NCBI RefSeq assembly: GCF_001517085.1
Contig: NZ_LRAC01000140.1
Location: 162,476-226,475 of the forward strand
DNA from: Paenibacillus sp. DMB5
GTDB taxonomy: Bacteria > Bacillota > Bacilli > Paenibacillales > Paenibacillaceae
DNA length: 64,000 bases
Direction: 5' to 3'
The translations under genes and the position numbers were made by a program. The notes under the pieces were generated by a model that saw only the letters and a list, made by a program, of their open reading frames with translations, searched no databases and was not told where the DNA came from. Of this stretch, positions 36,141 to 44,400 are shown piece after piece (position 1 is the stretch's first letter; each line of letters opens with the position of its first letter).

Positions 36141-36155
36141 CCCTTATTGCCCTCT

Positions 36156-36587
36156 TCAATGCAGCTGGCGCTGCGAAATTTCACTCAGCGCTTCTCCCGC
36201 TTCGTCGGCAAAGATTCGTTTTACAGCCAAATCGCCAAGCGATACCACACCGATCAGCTTGCCGCCGCGTGTTACCGGCAGGCGGCGGATTTGTTCCGAA
36301 GCCATCAGTTCAGCGGCCTCATCTACAGTAGCGTACTCCTCGATGGAGACCACCTTGCTGCTCATCACGGTCTCCACAGAGGAAGAACCCGGGTGCTTCT
36401 CCGCGTACCCTCTGAGAACCAGGTCCCGGTCCGTAATAACCCCGATGAGCTTTCCTCCCGCTTCCGAATCCACTACAGGAATAAACCCGGTATCGTAGTC
36501 TCTCATTTTGACGGCAACTTCATAGACATTGTCCAGCAGCGTAACCGCTGCAGGCTGCGATGTCATCACTTCCCGGACTGTTTTCAC
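36156..36587 (-). CDS. CBS-domain pair protein
   Basis: 143 residues made of two CBS repeats (VREVMTSQPAAVTLLDNV... and VETVMSSKVVSIEEYATV...), each with a GVITDRDL/GVVSLGDL motif of adenine-nucleotide-binding Bateman modules. GTG start with AGGAGG upstream. Target and ligand are unknown; it resembles B. subtilis YhcV/YkuL-type stand-alone CBS proteins. Confidence 0.9.
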   Translation of the reverse strand: MKTVREVMTSQPAAVTLLDNVYEVAVKMRDYDTGFIPVVDSEAGGKLIGVITDRDLVLRGYAEKHPGSSSVETVMSSKVVSIEEYATVDEAAELMASEQIRRLPVTRGGKLIGVVSLGDLAVKRIFADEAGEALSEISQRQLH

Positions 36588-36665
36588 AAAAGAACCTCCT
36601 GTCTGCTCCGTAATATACGGAAGTAGGTTCCCCTCATTCTGGCGAATTATGCACTGTCAGAACAA

Positions 36666-37835
36666 TTATTCATTCAGGCAGGAGTCAGCAAGTGCCACCA
36701 GCAGTCTGGCGCCGTGCAGCATCGCATCCTCATCAAAATCAAATTTGCTGTGATGATGCGGGTATACGGCATTTTTATCCGGATTCCCTGCGCCTACAAA
36801 GATAAAGCAGCCGGGAATCTCCTTGACATAATAAGCGAAATCTTCAGCCGGCATGATTTTTTCCATTTGTATAACCTGTACTGTATCCCCAAGCGCTTCA
36901 GGGGCAACCCGGAAAAACCGGCTGAACTCCGCTTCATCATTGACAAGCGGCGGATACCCCATCAGGTAATCCACCTTGGCTTCCGCCCCGTAGACCGCGG
37001 CAACCGCAGCCGCCATCTCTTCAATTCTGCGGCGGATCATATATCTTGTCTCTTCATCAAAAGCCCGGACAGTCCCTGTTATCCGGCAACGCTCCGCAAT
37101 GATGTTCTGGGCTGTACCGCCCTGGATCGTTCCGATGCTGAGGACAGCCGGCTGCAGCGGATCCACACTGCGGCTGACGATGGTCTGCAGCTGGGTTACC
37201 AGCGCCGCGGCAGCTACAATGCTGTCTACCGTACGGTGGGGCATCCCGCCGTGTCCGCCTTTCCCGGTAATATCAATGAAGAACTCGTCCGCCGAGGCCA
37301 TCAGCGGGCCCGGCGCACTGCCGACCGTTCCCAGCGGCAGCGGTGTCCACAGATGCAGCCCGTAGACGGCATCCGCTCCCTCGAGCACGCCTTCGGCGAT
37401 CATGTCCTTTGCCCCGCCCGGACAGATCTCCTCCGCCGGCTGGAACAGGAAGCGCAGCTCACCCTTGAGCTCGTCCCGGCGGGCGCTGTAATAGGCCGCA
37501 GCTCCAAGCAGCATCGCCGTATGCCCGTCATGCCCGCAGGCGTGCATAACGCCGGGGTTCTGCGAAGCATATTCGCTTCCGCTCTCCTCTGTGATGTTGA
37601 GCGCATCCATGTCAGCACGCAGCACCACCGTCTTGCCCGGGCTGCCCCCTTTGAGAATTCCGGTCAGTCCGTAACCGGCTTTGCTCCGCCTCACCTCTAT
37701 GCCAAACGCGGCCAGCCTGGCCGCCACAAAAGCCGATGTTTCCTTCTCTTCGTACGACGGCTCCGGATGACGGTGCAGATGGCGGCGCCATTCCACCATG
37801 TCCGGAAGCAGCTGTTCAATCTCTCTTTTATCCAT
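36666..37835 (-). CDS. M20-family amidohydrolase
   Basis: 389 residues, a zinc aminoacylase/carboxypeptidase. Catalytic and metal motifs: RADMDAL, MHACGHDGHTAM, FQPAEE, and PAEDFAYY near the C-terminus; the dimerisation domain has GGHGGMPH. Family members split N-acyl amino acids (hippurate, N-acetyl-cysteine, N-acetyl-diaminopimelate, IAA conjugates). There is no context gene to decide the substrate. Single-gene unit. Confidence 0.92.
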   Translation of the reverse strand: MDKREIEQLLPDMVEWRRHLHRHPEPSYEEKETSAFVAARLAAFGIEVRRSKAGYGLTGILKGGSPGKTVVLRADMDALNITEESGSEYASQNPGVMHACGHDGHTAMLLGAAAYYSARRDELKGELRFLFQPAEEICPGGAKDMIAEGVLEGADAVYGLHLWTPLPLGTVGSAPGPLMASADEFFIDITGKGGHGGMPHRTVDSIVAAAALVTQLQTIVSRSVDPLQPAVLSIGTIQGGTAQNIIAERCRITGTVRAFDEETRYMIRRRIEEMAAAVAAVYGAEAKVDYLMGYPPLVNDEAEFSRFFRVAPEALGDTVQVIQMEKIMPAEDFAYYVKEIPGCFIFVGAGNPDKNAVYPHHHSKFDFDEDAMLHGARLLVALADSCLNE

Positions 37836-38001
37836 TACGGTTCCATTCCCTTCTCCCGAGTGTTTATATTGTAGCAGAATCGCAAAAAACTGTGTATCTG
37901 CAGAGCCGGTCTGCCTTGCACAACCCCTGGAAACATACTATCATGAGGAAGAACATCTATAATATTGCTACGAAATTATCATTATACTTCACAAGGGGGA
38001 T

Positions 38002-38358
38002 ATGTGCGCTATGATATTTGAGAACACTGGCCTCGTAGGACTGCAAAGCGACCTTCAGTATCTGGATGAAAGTGCGGCCAAAGCCGGATTTATCCGCTGG
38101 CAATGGGAATACTACAGGGCTACTTACGATTGTAAGATTGAGGATCACCAGAACGGCGGCGAATATTTCCTTCGGATTAACACACGCGCCGTCGAAGGCA
38201 AGCTGGAAAAGCCCGATGCCGTGCTTGCGATTGAAGCCGTTTACCTGGGCAAGGCCACCTTTCCCCATGGCCTGGAGTACGAATCCCCGGTCCCTCAGCC
38301 CGTACTGGATAATGCAGCACAGCGCATTCTTGAGCTGAAAGGACTGCTTGAAGCTTGA
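38002..38358 (+). CDS. YugN-like protein
   Basis: 118 residues, YugN family: MIFENTGLVGLQSDLQYLD and an E-R-YY-A-T-Y-D-type middle. Function is unknown. ATG 38002 is very close to the GGGGG ribosome binding site; ATG 38011 is an equally good start and begins the conserved sequence. Its stop overlaps the start of ftsW (TTGA). Confidence 0.82.
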   Translation: MCAMIFENTGLVGLQSDLQYLDESAAKAGFIRWQWEYYRATYDCKIEDHQNGGEYFLRINTRAVEGKLEKPDAVLAIEAVYLGKATFPHGLEYESPVPQPVLDNAAQRILELKGLLEA

Positions 38359-39601
38359 ACACCGTAAAAGGAAAAACCAAACAAAAAAACAGCCTGCCCA
38401 AAAGAGGCACACCCGATTTCCAGCTGCTCATCCTGACTCTGCTGCTTGTAGGCTTCGGACTCGTCATGGTGTTCAGCTCCAGCTCCAGCCTCACGCTGGC
38501 CAGTGAAAAGTTCGGAAACGATCCGCTGTACTTCCTTAAGAATCAGATCCAGTGGGTTGTGGTCGGCAGTGTTGTAATGTTTACTGTGATGAATATCCAC
38601 TACAGCAAATTCAAGAAATGGTATGCCCCGATCTTTTTGCTTACGCTTGTTCTGCTGCTGCTGGTAGCCTTCACTGAGCGCACCAACGGCGCCAAGAGCT
38701 GGTTCAACATCGGTGGCCTCGGCATCCAGCCCACGGAGCTGCCAAAATCTCCATTATTCTGTACCTGTCTGCGCTGATAACCAAAAAGGGTGAGCGGCTG
38801 CGGGATTTGCGCACAGGCTATATCCCGGTCATGATCATTGTCGGTATTGTCGCAGGTCTTATCATGATGCAGCCGGATTTGGGCTCCTGTCTTATCCTTG
38901 TAGCAACCAGCGGACTCGTCATTTACGCTGGCGGCGCCAGTATGAAGCATATTATCGCCTCGATTGCACTGCTCGTGCTCGGCGTGGGTATTGTCATGGG
39001 TGCCAAGACTGCTATAGACTCCTTGTCGCCGCAGACAGCCACAGTAGCAGCAGACAAAAATTACAAGATGGACCGCATCGAGGCCTTTCTTGATCCTTTT
39101 AAGGATCCTGAAGATGGGGGTTACAATATCCTCCAGTCCCTGACGGCACTGGGAGAAGGCGGTACAAGCGGCGCCGGCTTCGGGCAGAGTATCCAGAAGC
39201 TTCATTATCTGCCCTACCCTTATACAGACTTTATATTCGCCGTTATCGGCGAGGAGCTGGGCTTCATCGGCACGGCTGTTTTCCTGCTAGTCTATCTGTA
39301 CTTTATCTGGAGGGGAATCATGATTGCCCTCAGGTGCACCGATCCTTTTGGTACGCTGGTCGGTATCGGGGTCATGGGGCTGATCGCCATTCAGGCCTTT
39401 GTCAACATAGGCGGCGTCACCAAGACGATCCCGCTTACCGGGGTCACCCTTCCGTTCATCAGCTACGGCGGATCTTCACTGGTCGTAACAATGTTCTGCA
39501 TGGGCATTATGCTAAGCATCTCGCGTGAAACCAACCGTCCGGCCAAAGAAGAGGTCACCAAATCTGTAACCACCGTCAGACAGGTACGCGCCAGCCGCTA
39601 A
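38355..39601 (+). CDS. ftsW: Peptidoglycan polymerase FtsW (SEDS family), one frame break
   Basis: 415 residues after joining, about ten membrane helices. SEDS proteins polymerise lipid II; FtsW acts at the division septum. Conserved parts: GLVMVFSSSS, GAKSWFNIGGLGIQPTEL, MQPDLGS, TDFIFAVIGEELGFIG, TGVTLPFISYGGSS. The frame ends after ELPKSP and resumes as SALITKKGERL; adding one G at 38741 gives TELAKISIILYLSAL. FtsW is preferred over RodA/SpoVE because ylaN lies nearby, as with B. subtilis ylaN-ftsW. TTG start. Confidence 0.9.
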
Positions 39602-39629
39602 ATCTGCCTCTTCAAGCTTCACAAGATAC

Positions 39630-39669
39630 AAAAAGGCAGTCCGGAAAGCTAATTCCGGACTGCCTTTTT
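39630..39669. terminator. Bidirectional terminator between ftsW and asp23
   Basis: AAAAAGGCAGTCCGGAA and TTCCGGACTGCCTTTTT form a perfect inverted repeat with a 6-base loop. It can serve ftsW (plus) and the convergent Asp23 gene (minus). Confidence 0.9.
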
Positions 39670-39680
39670 ACATTCTTGGC

Positions 39681-40046
39681 TTACGAGATTTCGTCATTCT
39701 TAAAGGCAACGCCTTCTACTTTTACATTGACCTCAACAATATGAAGCCCTGTCATGCTCTCTACCGCTTCACGCACGTTCTGCTGCAGCATCCGGCAGAC
39801 CTCATGAATCGGTGTCTCGTACAATACGATAATACGCAGATCCACTGCAGCTTCAAGCTGTCCGACCTCGACAGTGACGCCCTTCTGCACATTTTTGCCG
39901 CTGAGGCGCTTGGCCCAGCCTTCGGATAAGCCGCCTGACATGGCCGCTATACCCGGAGTCTCCAATGCCGCTAGTCCGGCAATTTTTGAGACGACATCAT
40001 TGGATATCCGTATGTTTCCCATTTCAAGTTGAAGTTGTTCCGCCAT
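39681..40046 (-). CDS. Asp23/Gls24-family envelope stress protein
   Basis: 121 residues: GNIRISNDVVSKIAGLAALETPGI, VEVGQLEAAVDLRIIVLYETPIHEVC and REAVESMTGLHIVEVNVKVEGV are hallmarks of the Asp23 (YloU/YqhY) family. Members are abundant cytoplasmic or membrane-tethered proteins; YqhY is tied to acetyl-CoA carboxylase and YloU lies near fakA in Bacillus. Neither context is present here. Ribosome binding site GGGGG lies upstream. Confidence 0.9.
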   Translation of the reverse strand: MAEQLQLEMGNIRISNDVVSKIAGLAALETPGIAAMSGGLSEGWAKRLSGKNVQKGVTVEVGQLEAAVDLRIIVLYETPIHEVCRMLQQNVREAVESMTGLHIVEVNVKVEGVAFKNDEIS

Positions 40047-40124
40047 GCCATATCCCCCCTACACTCATTATCAATTATTGTAATTCGAAAACAGGCTAAA
40101 AAGCAAATGACTTCTGCAGCACCG

Positions 40125-40153
40125 TTTACACTCTGGTTTAATTTGGGTATATT
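40125..40153 (+). promoter_or_regulatory. Sigma-A promoter of the Ca2+/H+ exchanger gene
   Basis: TTTACA (40125-40130), a 17-base spacer and TATATT (40148-40153). One mismatch in each hexamer. It lies about 45 bases before the start codon. Confidence 0.7.
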
Positions 40154-40198
40154 GAAATATGAATTTAACCTACATACAAAGATCGGGGTGTGTTTCAC

Positions 40199-41269
40199 TT
40201 GAAAAAATGGATTTCTCCGGCGCTGCTGATTATCACTTTTATCTTAAGCGCAGTCGGACATTATGCGGACTGGGATCACACGCTGCAATTCGTGTTATCC
40301 GCAGTTGCGGTTGTTTTTGTAGCCGGCTTCCTCGGACGGGCAACCGAAAGCGTAGCCCACTATGCCGGACAGCGGCTGGGGGGCTTTCTTAATGCCACCT
40401 TCGGAAATGCCGCAGAGCTGATCATTGCCTTCTTCCTGGTCAAGGAAGGGCTGTTTGACATGGTGAAAGCAAGTCTCACCGGCTCCATTATCGGCAACCT
40501 GCTGCTGGTGCTGGGCCTGAGCATTTTTGCAGGGGGAATGAAGTTCAAGGTTCAGAATTTCAACGTCACCCTGGCCGGACTCAACGGCTCACTGATGATC
40601 GTGGCAGTTATAGCCCTCTTTGTTCCCGCCATGTTCTTTAACACCCACTCCATCACCGAGCGGGACACGGATGTGCTGAGTCTTGTTGTGGCGGGTCTGC
40701 TGATTGCATCTTATATGGCGTGGCTGATCTTCTCCATGATTACCCACAAGAAATATCTGGCCGATGTAACGGATGAAAGCGCAGAGGAGCTTCCTAACGA
40801 GCATGCTCCTGCCTGGTCCAAGGGCAAGTCCATCCTGTATCTGATTCTGGCTACTGTAATGGTCGCTTTTGTCAGCGAATGGCTGGTCGGCACGCTGGAG
40901 ACGCTGACCGAGCGCTTCGGCTTCAGTGAACTGTTCGTCGGTGCGTTCCTGGTCGCTATTATCGGGAATGCGGCTGAGCACAGTGCGGCAATTATGCTGG
41001 CTATGAAGAACAAAATCGGGGCTGCAGTAGAGATCGCTGTCGGCAGCAGCCTGCAGATCGCTCTGTTCGTAGCACCTGTCCTCATCTTCGCCAGCTACTT
41101 CCTGGGCAATACCATGGACATCGTCTTTACGACTATAGAGATTGTAGCCATCGCCGTCTCTGTGTTTATAGCCAAATCAATTATACAGGACGGTTCCACC
41201 AACTGGTACGAAGGGCTGCTGCTGCTCGCGGTCTATATGATTCTTGGAGTCTCCTTCTACCTCGTATAG
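40199..41269 (+). CDS. cax: Ca2+/H+ antiporter (CaxA/ChaA family)
   Basis: About 356 residues, about ten or eleven membrane helices in two homologous halves, each with the CaCA alpha repeat (GNAAELIIA and GNAAEHSAA). It exchanges cytosolic Ca2+ for protons; the acidic residues in the repeats bind Ca2+. TTG 40199 (KKWISPALLIITF) is preferred with GGGG upstream; GTG 40190 is in frame. The gene has its own promoter and terminator. Confidence 0.93.
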   Translation: MKKWISPALLIITFILSAVGHYADWDHTLQFVLSAVAVVFVAGFLGRATESVAHYAGQRLGGFLNATFGNAAELIIAFFLVKEGLFDMVKASLTGSIIGNLLLVLGLSIFAGGMKFKVQNFNVTLAGLNGSLMIVAVIALFVPAMFFNTHSITERDTDVLSLVVAGLLIASYMAWLIFSMITHKKYLADVTDESAEELPNEHAPAWSKGKSILYLILATVMVAFVSEWLVGTLETLTERFGFSELFVGAFLVAIIGNAAEHSAAIMLAMKNKIGAAVEIAVGSSLQIALFVAPVLIFASYFLGNTMDIVFTTIEIVAIAVSVFIAKSIIQDGSTNWYEGLLLLAVYMILGVSFYLV

Positions 41270-41297
41270 GCTCATTCTCCACCATTTCTGTACAACA

Positions 41298-41341
41298 AAA
41301 AAAGCACATGGGCGGTCAATAACCCTCATGTGCGTTTTTAT
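41298..41341. terminator. Terminator between cax and ylaN
   Basis: GCACATG and CATGTGC form a stem around a loop that also pairs partly, flanked by AAAAAAA on the left and TTTTTA on the right, so it can act on both convergent genes. Confidence 0.78.
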
Positions 41342-41361
41342 GAACAGATGGAAGCTTCAGC

Positions 41362-41664
41362 CTAATTCCCGCGCTCTTCCGCCTTCTTGTTCAGCGCCTC
41401 GTACAGTACAGCCAGATTACGCTCCAGCTCACTCAGTACCTGCTTACCTGTATACTCTGGTACAAGCCCCGCCCTGACCGCAAAATCGACCTCTCTGGAG
41501 AAGCCGTACATCTGGGTATCCAGCACTTCCTCATAGAGAGGGCAGTAACGAGTCGCCAGATTCTCCATCTGCACTTCGATGAGCTTCTGAATTTTATCGG
41601 CATCTTCTTGTAGAAGAGTAATTGCTTTAAGATTAAGCTGTTCCTGCAAATCCGATGAAGTCAT
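41362..41664 (-). CDS. ylaN: YlaN family protein (DUF1507)
   Basis: 100-residue helical protein, LNLKAITLLQEDADKIQKLIEVQMENL and CPLYEEVLDTQMYGFSREVDFAVRAGL being family core. YlaN is essential under iron limitation in B. subtilis and has been linked to Fur and iron. Its closeness to ftsW repeats the ylaN-ftsW order of Bacillus. Confidence 0.92.
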   Translation of the reverse strand: MTSSDLQEQLNLKAITLLQEDADKIQKLIEVQMENLATRYCPLYEEVLDTQMYGFSREVDFAVRAGLVPEYTGKQVLSELERNLAVLYEALNKKAEERGN

Positions 41665-41765
41665 GCATTTTCCCCCCCATGTCCAAAAGTTACAGCTGTT
41701 ACTGCTATTTAGTTTAATATTAGTCGAAATTGAGATTCAATACAAGAATTCAGTTTCGCGACTGC

Positions 41766-41797
41766 AAAAAAACGCCCTGCCGCATAGGCAGGACGTC
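41766..41797 (-). terminator. Rho-independent terminator after the HPr-like gene
   Basis: Minus strand: ACGTCCTGCC-TATGC-GGCAGGGCGT stem (one G-T mismatch) followed by TTTTTTTGC. The HPr-like gene ends 16 bases before. Confidence 0.85.
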
Positions 41798-41812
41798 TTT
41801 GAGGCTGATAGA

Positions 41813-42058
41813 TTACTCAGCAACAACAGTAAAATTCAGACCGTGCTTGGAGAAAACTTCGCTCATTGCTTTCTTTGCTTCTTCGGCATCAGTGCCGTGA
41901 ACATGAAGTTCGTAGCTTTGACTGGAAACCAGGGTTGTAAACAACCCAAGGATACTCTTAACGTCAATGTACTTGTTGTCCGCCTGAAGGACGATTGATG
42001 AGTTGAACTGGCTTGCCGTTTGGGCAATATCCACGATTGCCGCATTGTTACTGGACAT
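41813..42058 (-). CDS. HPr-like protein lacking the active-site histidine
   Basis: 81 residues. IAQTASQFNSSIVL and VKSILGLFTTLV align with QTASKYDADV and LKSIMGVMSL of HPr, so the Ser46 region is kept. The N-terminus starts about eleven residues later than HPr, and the segment that should read HARPA (His15) is NNAAI. In Crh, the other known variant, His15 is Gln. It therefore cannot take a phosphate from EI at His15. The start is firm: GGAGGG lies before ATG and an in-frame stop lies just upstream. No homologous N-terminal sequence is found upstream in any frame. Annotated elsewhere as 'HPr family'; real role unknown. Confidence 0.85.
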   Translation of the reverse strand: MSSNNAAIVDIAQTASQFNSSIVLQADNKYIDVKSILGLFTTLVSSQSYELHVHGTDAEEAKKAMSEVFSKHGLNFTVVAE

Positions 42059-42172
42059 AGGAATCCCTCCGCAACTTGATTAGAAAAACTTAGTTCGTTT
42101 GTTCATTTGTAACCAACTCCATGATACCTTGAATCCGCTTACTCGCGCAAGGTGTTTTCTGTTGATTACATT

Positions 42173-43288
42173 TTATTTCAGGTTTTCAGGATTCAGACCA
42201 TCAAGCTCCGGAATCACGAAAATTCCGTCCTTGCGGATCAGCACATCATCAAAATAAATCTCCCCGCCGCCGTACTCGGGACGCTGGATCAGCACAAGAT
42301 CCCAGTGGATCGAGGAACGGTTGCCGTTGTCGGTCACATCATAAGCCTGCCCCGGAGTGAAGTGAAGGCTGCCGGCGATTTTCTCATCGAACAGAATATC
42401 CTTCATCGGGTGCAGGATGTACGGATTGAAGCCGATTGCGAATTCACCGATATGGCGTGCGCCGTCGTCGGAATCAAGAATTTCGTTAAGGCGGGCAGTA
42501 TCATTGCTGGTCGCTTCCACAATTTTTCCGTTCTCAAAGCGGAATTTCACATTTTCAAAAGTGATGCCGTTATACAGCGTGGCCGCGTTATAGCTGATCG
42601 TCCCGTTAACGGAATCGCGGACAGGGGCGCTGTAGACTTCACCGTCAGGGATATTTTTCTGGCCGGAGCATTTCTCCGCACCGATTCCCTTGATTGAGAA
42701 GGTGAGCTCTGTTCCGGGACCTGTGATCCGCACCTTGTCTGTCTTCCGCATAAGCTCCGCAAGGGCATCCTGGGCTTTGTCCATTTTGGCATAATCCAGG
42801 TTGCATACTTCAAAGTAGAAGTCTTCAAAAGCTTCAGTAGTGGTGTTGGCCAGCTGAGCCATGCTCGCGTTAGGATAACGCAGAACTACCCATTTGGTAT
42901 GCTTAACCCGCTGCTCGCTATGTACCGGATGAGAATAGAGTGAATTGTACAGCTTCATATTTTCTTCCGGCACATCAGCCAGATCGTTGACATTCTCGCC
43001 GGCGCGGATGCCGATATAGCAATCCATCTGCTTCATGCGGTTCAGGTCGATCTCAGCCCAGGTTTTGATCCCTTCCGGGGTGGCATATTTAAGCATGCTG
43101 CGCAGGACGGTGCGGTCAGTCAGCTGGACAAAGGCATGGCCTCCGGCTTTGCCGACCTCCTCCACAACAGCTTTGATCAAATCTCTTTCACTGCCGATCA
43201 TCTCGACCAGCACATTTTCGCCAGGCTGCACGTCTACGGAATACCCCACAAGGTTTGCCGCCAGCTTTTGAATTCTCGGATCCTTCAT
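42173..43288 (-). CDS. M29-family metallo-aminopeptidase
   Basis: About 371 residues (AmpS/AmpT/PepS type). Metal ligands of the family are visible near the C-terminus: Glu in HIGEFAIG, His in GSLHFTPGQAYD with Tyr, and SIHWDLV (His, Asp). ATG 43288 (MKDPRIQKLA) has AGGAAGG...AGG upstream; an in-frame start at 43324 would add twelve non-conserved residues. Cytoplasmic, cuts N-terminal residues from peptides. Confidence 0.93.
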   Translation of the reverse strand: MKDPRIQKLAANLVGYSVDVQPGENVLVEMIGSERDLIKAVVEEVGKAGGHAFVQLTDRTVLRSMLKYATPEGIKTWAEIDLNRMKQMDCYIGIRAGENVNDLADVPEENMKLYNSLYSHPVHSEQRVKHTKWVVLRYPNASMAQLANTTTEAFEDFYFEVCNLDYAKMDKAQDALAELMRKTDKVRITGPGTELTFSIKGIGAEKCSGQKNIPDGEVYSAPVRDSVNGTISYNAATLYNGITFENVKFRFENGKIVEATSNDTARLNEILDSDDGARHIGEFAIGFNPYILHPMKDILFDEKIAGSLHFTPGQAYDVTDNGNRSSIHWDLVLIQRPEYGGGEIYFDDVLIRKDGIFVIPELDGLNPENLK

Positions 43289-43382
43289 CCTGCTCTCTTC
43301 CTTCCTCTTACATAAAAATGGCATACCGTTCTATTGTAGCACGCCCTCTACTCAGCGCAAGCCTTCTGTGTCAGGTAACGTT

Positions 43383-44225
43383 CTATTGATAGCCGTAAAA
43401 ATCCACCTTGGTCACATACGCTTCCCCGGCTGCGGGATCTGTCATCCCCGGATAACGGATGGTCCGCGTCCAGGTCAATCTCTTGGGCAGGCTATGCCTG
43501 GTGTCCACCTTCATAAAATAGACTGAGGTCACTTCAGCTTCATCTAACCGCTGTTCAAGCTCCCTGGATTTCTGTGTCCAGAGCGTATTCATCGCTTCCC
43601 TGACCTCAGCAGTCTGCCCTGCAGATTCAGCGTCTGACTCCTGCCGGATTGCCTGCATTTCCCGTTTTAGCTCCTCAGACAGCTGCCGCTTGGCTTCATC
43701 AGGACTTAACCTGATCCGCAGCACCCGGGTCCCTCCGGATGAACCGGATTCCTCAGTCACCTGCGTGTCCGGCTTTTGCAGCTCCTCCAGCTGCCGCAGT
43801 GGGTTGAGTCCGGCAAGCCTGCCGGCTTCACCGGATTGCTGAGGCAGCCACTCTCCGTTCTTCTTCTCCAGCTTTGTATAGAAGGAGGGAGCGGACGCCT
43901 TGCCCCGGCCTAACTTTTTCACGCCTTGCACATTTGCCGCCCTGGTCTCCCCCGCCTCATCCGGAAGCAGGGAATACAGGCTGATCCGGGTATGGTCCTG
44001 TACTTTGCCTCCATAATACAGGGCAGACTCCGGTACAGGCTTCCCCGCTATCAGCAGTGCCGCCGAACCTTCAAACGTAACGGCATCTTTTCCGTCCATT
44101 CCGGCCAGAGCCAGATTCAACTCCTCCGCGGCCGGCTTGCCGCCGGGCATTGTGCAGCCGCTGAGCAGCAGCAGAGCCAGAACCGCCGAGAGCTTTTGCT
44201 TATGAGACAAGACCGGTATTTTCAT
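43383..44225 (-). CDS. Putative lipoprotein, unknown function
   Basis: 280 residues. A signal peptide ends in the lipobox LLSGC (about residue 24). The mature protein has no recognised domain; it has an N-terminal region (LNLALAGMDGKDAVTFEGSAALLI) and long charged helices (residues about 165-225), then a beta-rich end. It resembles surface lipoproteins common in Paenibacillus. It is close to the diguanylate cyclase gene but separated by its terminator. ATG 44225 is chosen over the TTG at 44234. Confidence 0.75.
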   Translation of the reverse strand: MKIPVLSHKQKLSAVLALLLLSGCTMPGGKPAAEELNLALAGMDGKDAVTFEGSAALLIAGKPVPESALYYGGKVQDHTRISLYSLLPDEAGETRAANVQGVKKLGRGKASAPSFYTKLEKKNGEWLPQQSGEAGRLAGLNPLRQLEELQKPDTQVTEESGSSGGTRVLRIRLSPDEAKRQLSEELKREMQAIRQESDAESAGQTAEVREAMNTLWTQKSRELEQRLDEAEVTSVYFMKVDTRHSLPKRLTWTRTIRYPGMTDPAAGEAYVTKVDFYGYQ

Positions 44226-44357
44226 GGCACCCAAGCCTTTCCTGATCGGTTATCTTTCTAGGTTCTCCTTCTATCACAGGCTTATGCACTATAAACCCAA
44301 AGTGGGGTTTAACATGGAAGCTGGATCCGGTACTTTGCAGAGGCCGCATTCTTATCT

Positions 44358-44400
44358 ATCAAAAAAGAACCCTTTGGGCCTGTGGCCTAAGGATTCTTTA
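44358..44400 (-). terminator. Rho-independent terminator after the GGDEF gene
   Basis: Minus strand: AGAATCCTTAGGCC and GGCCCAAAGGGTTCT form an imperfect stem around ACA, followed by TTTTTTG. It overlaps the last codons of the gene. Confidence 0.7.

Noticed and set aside
36714..37874. 386-codon plus-strand ORF opposite the M20 amidohydrolase
   Set aside because: Mirror of a conserved gene on the other strand; the translated product shows no domain.
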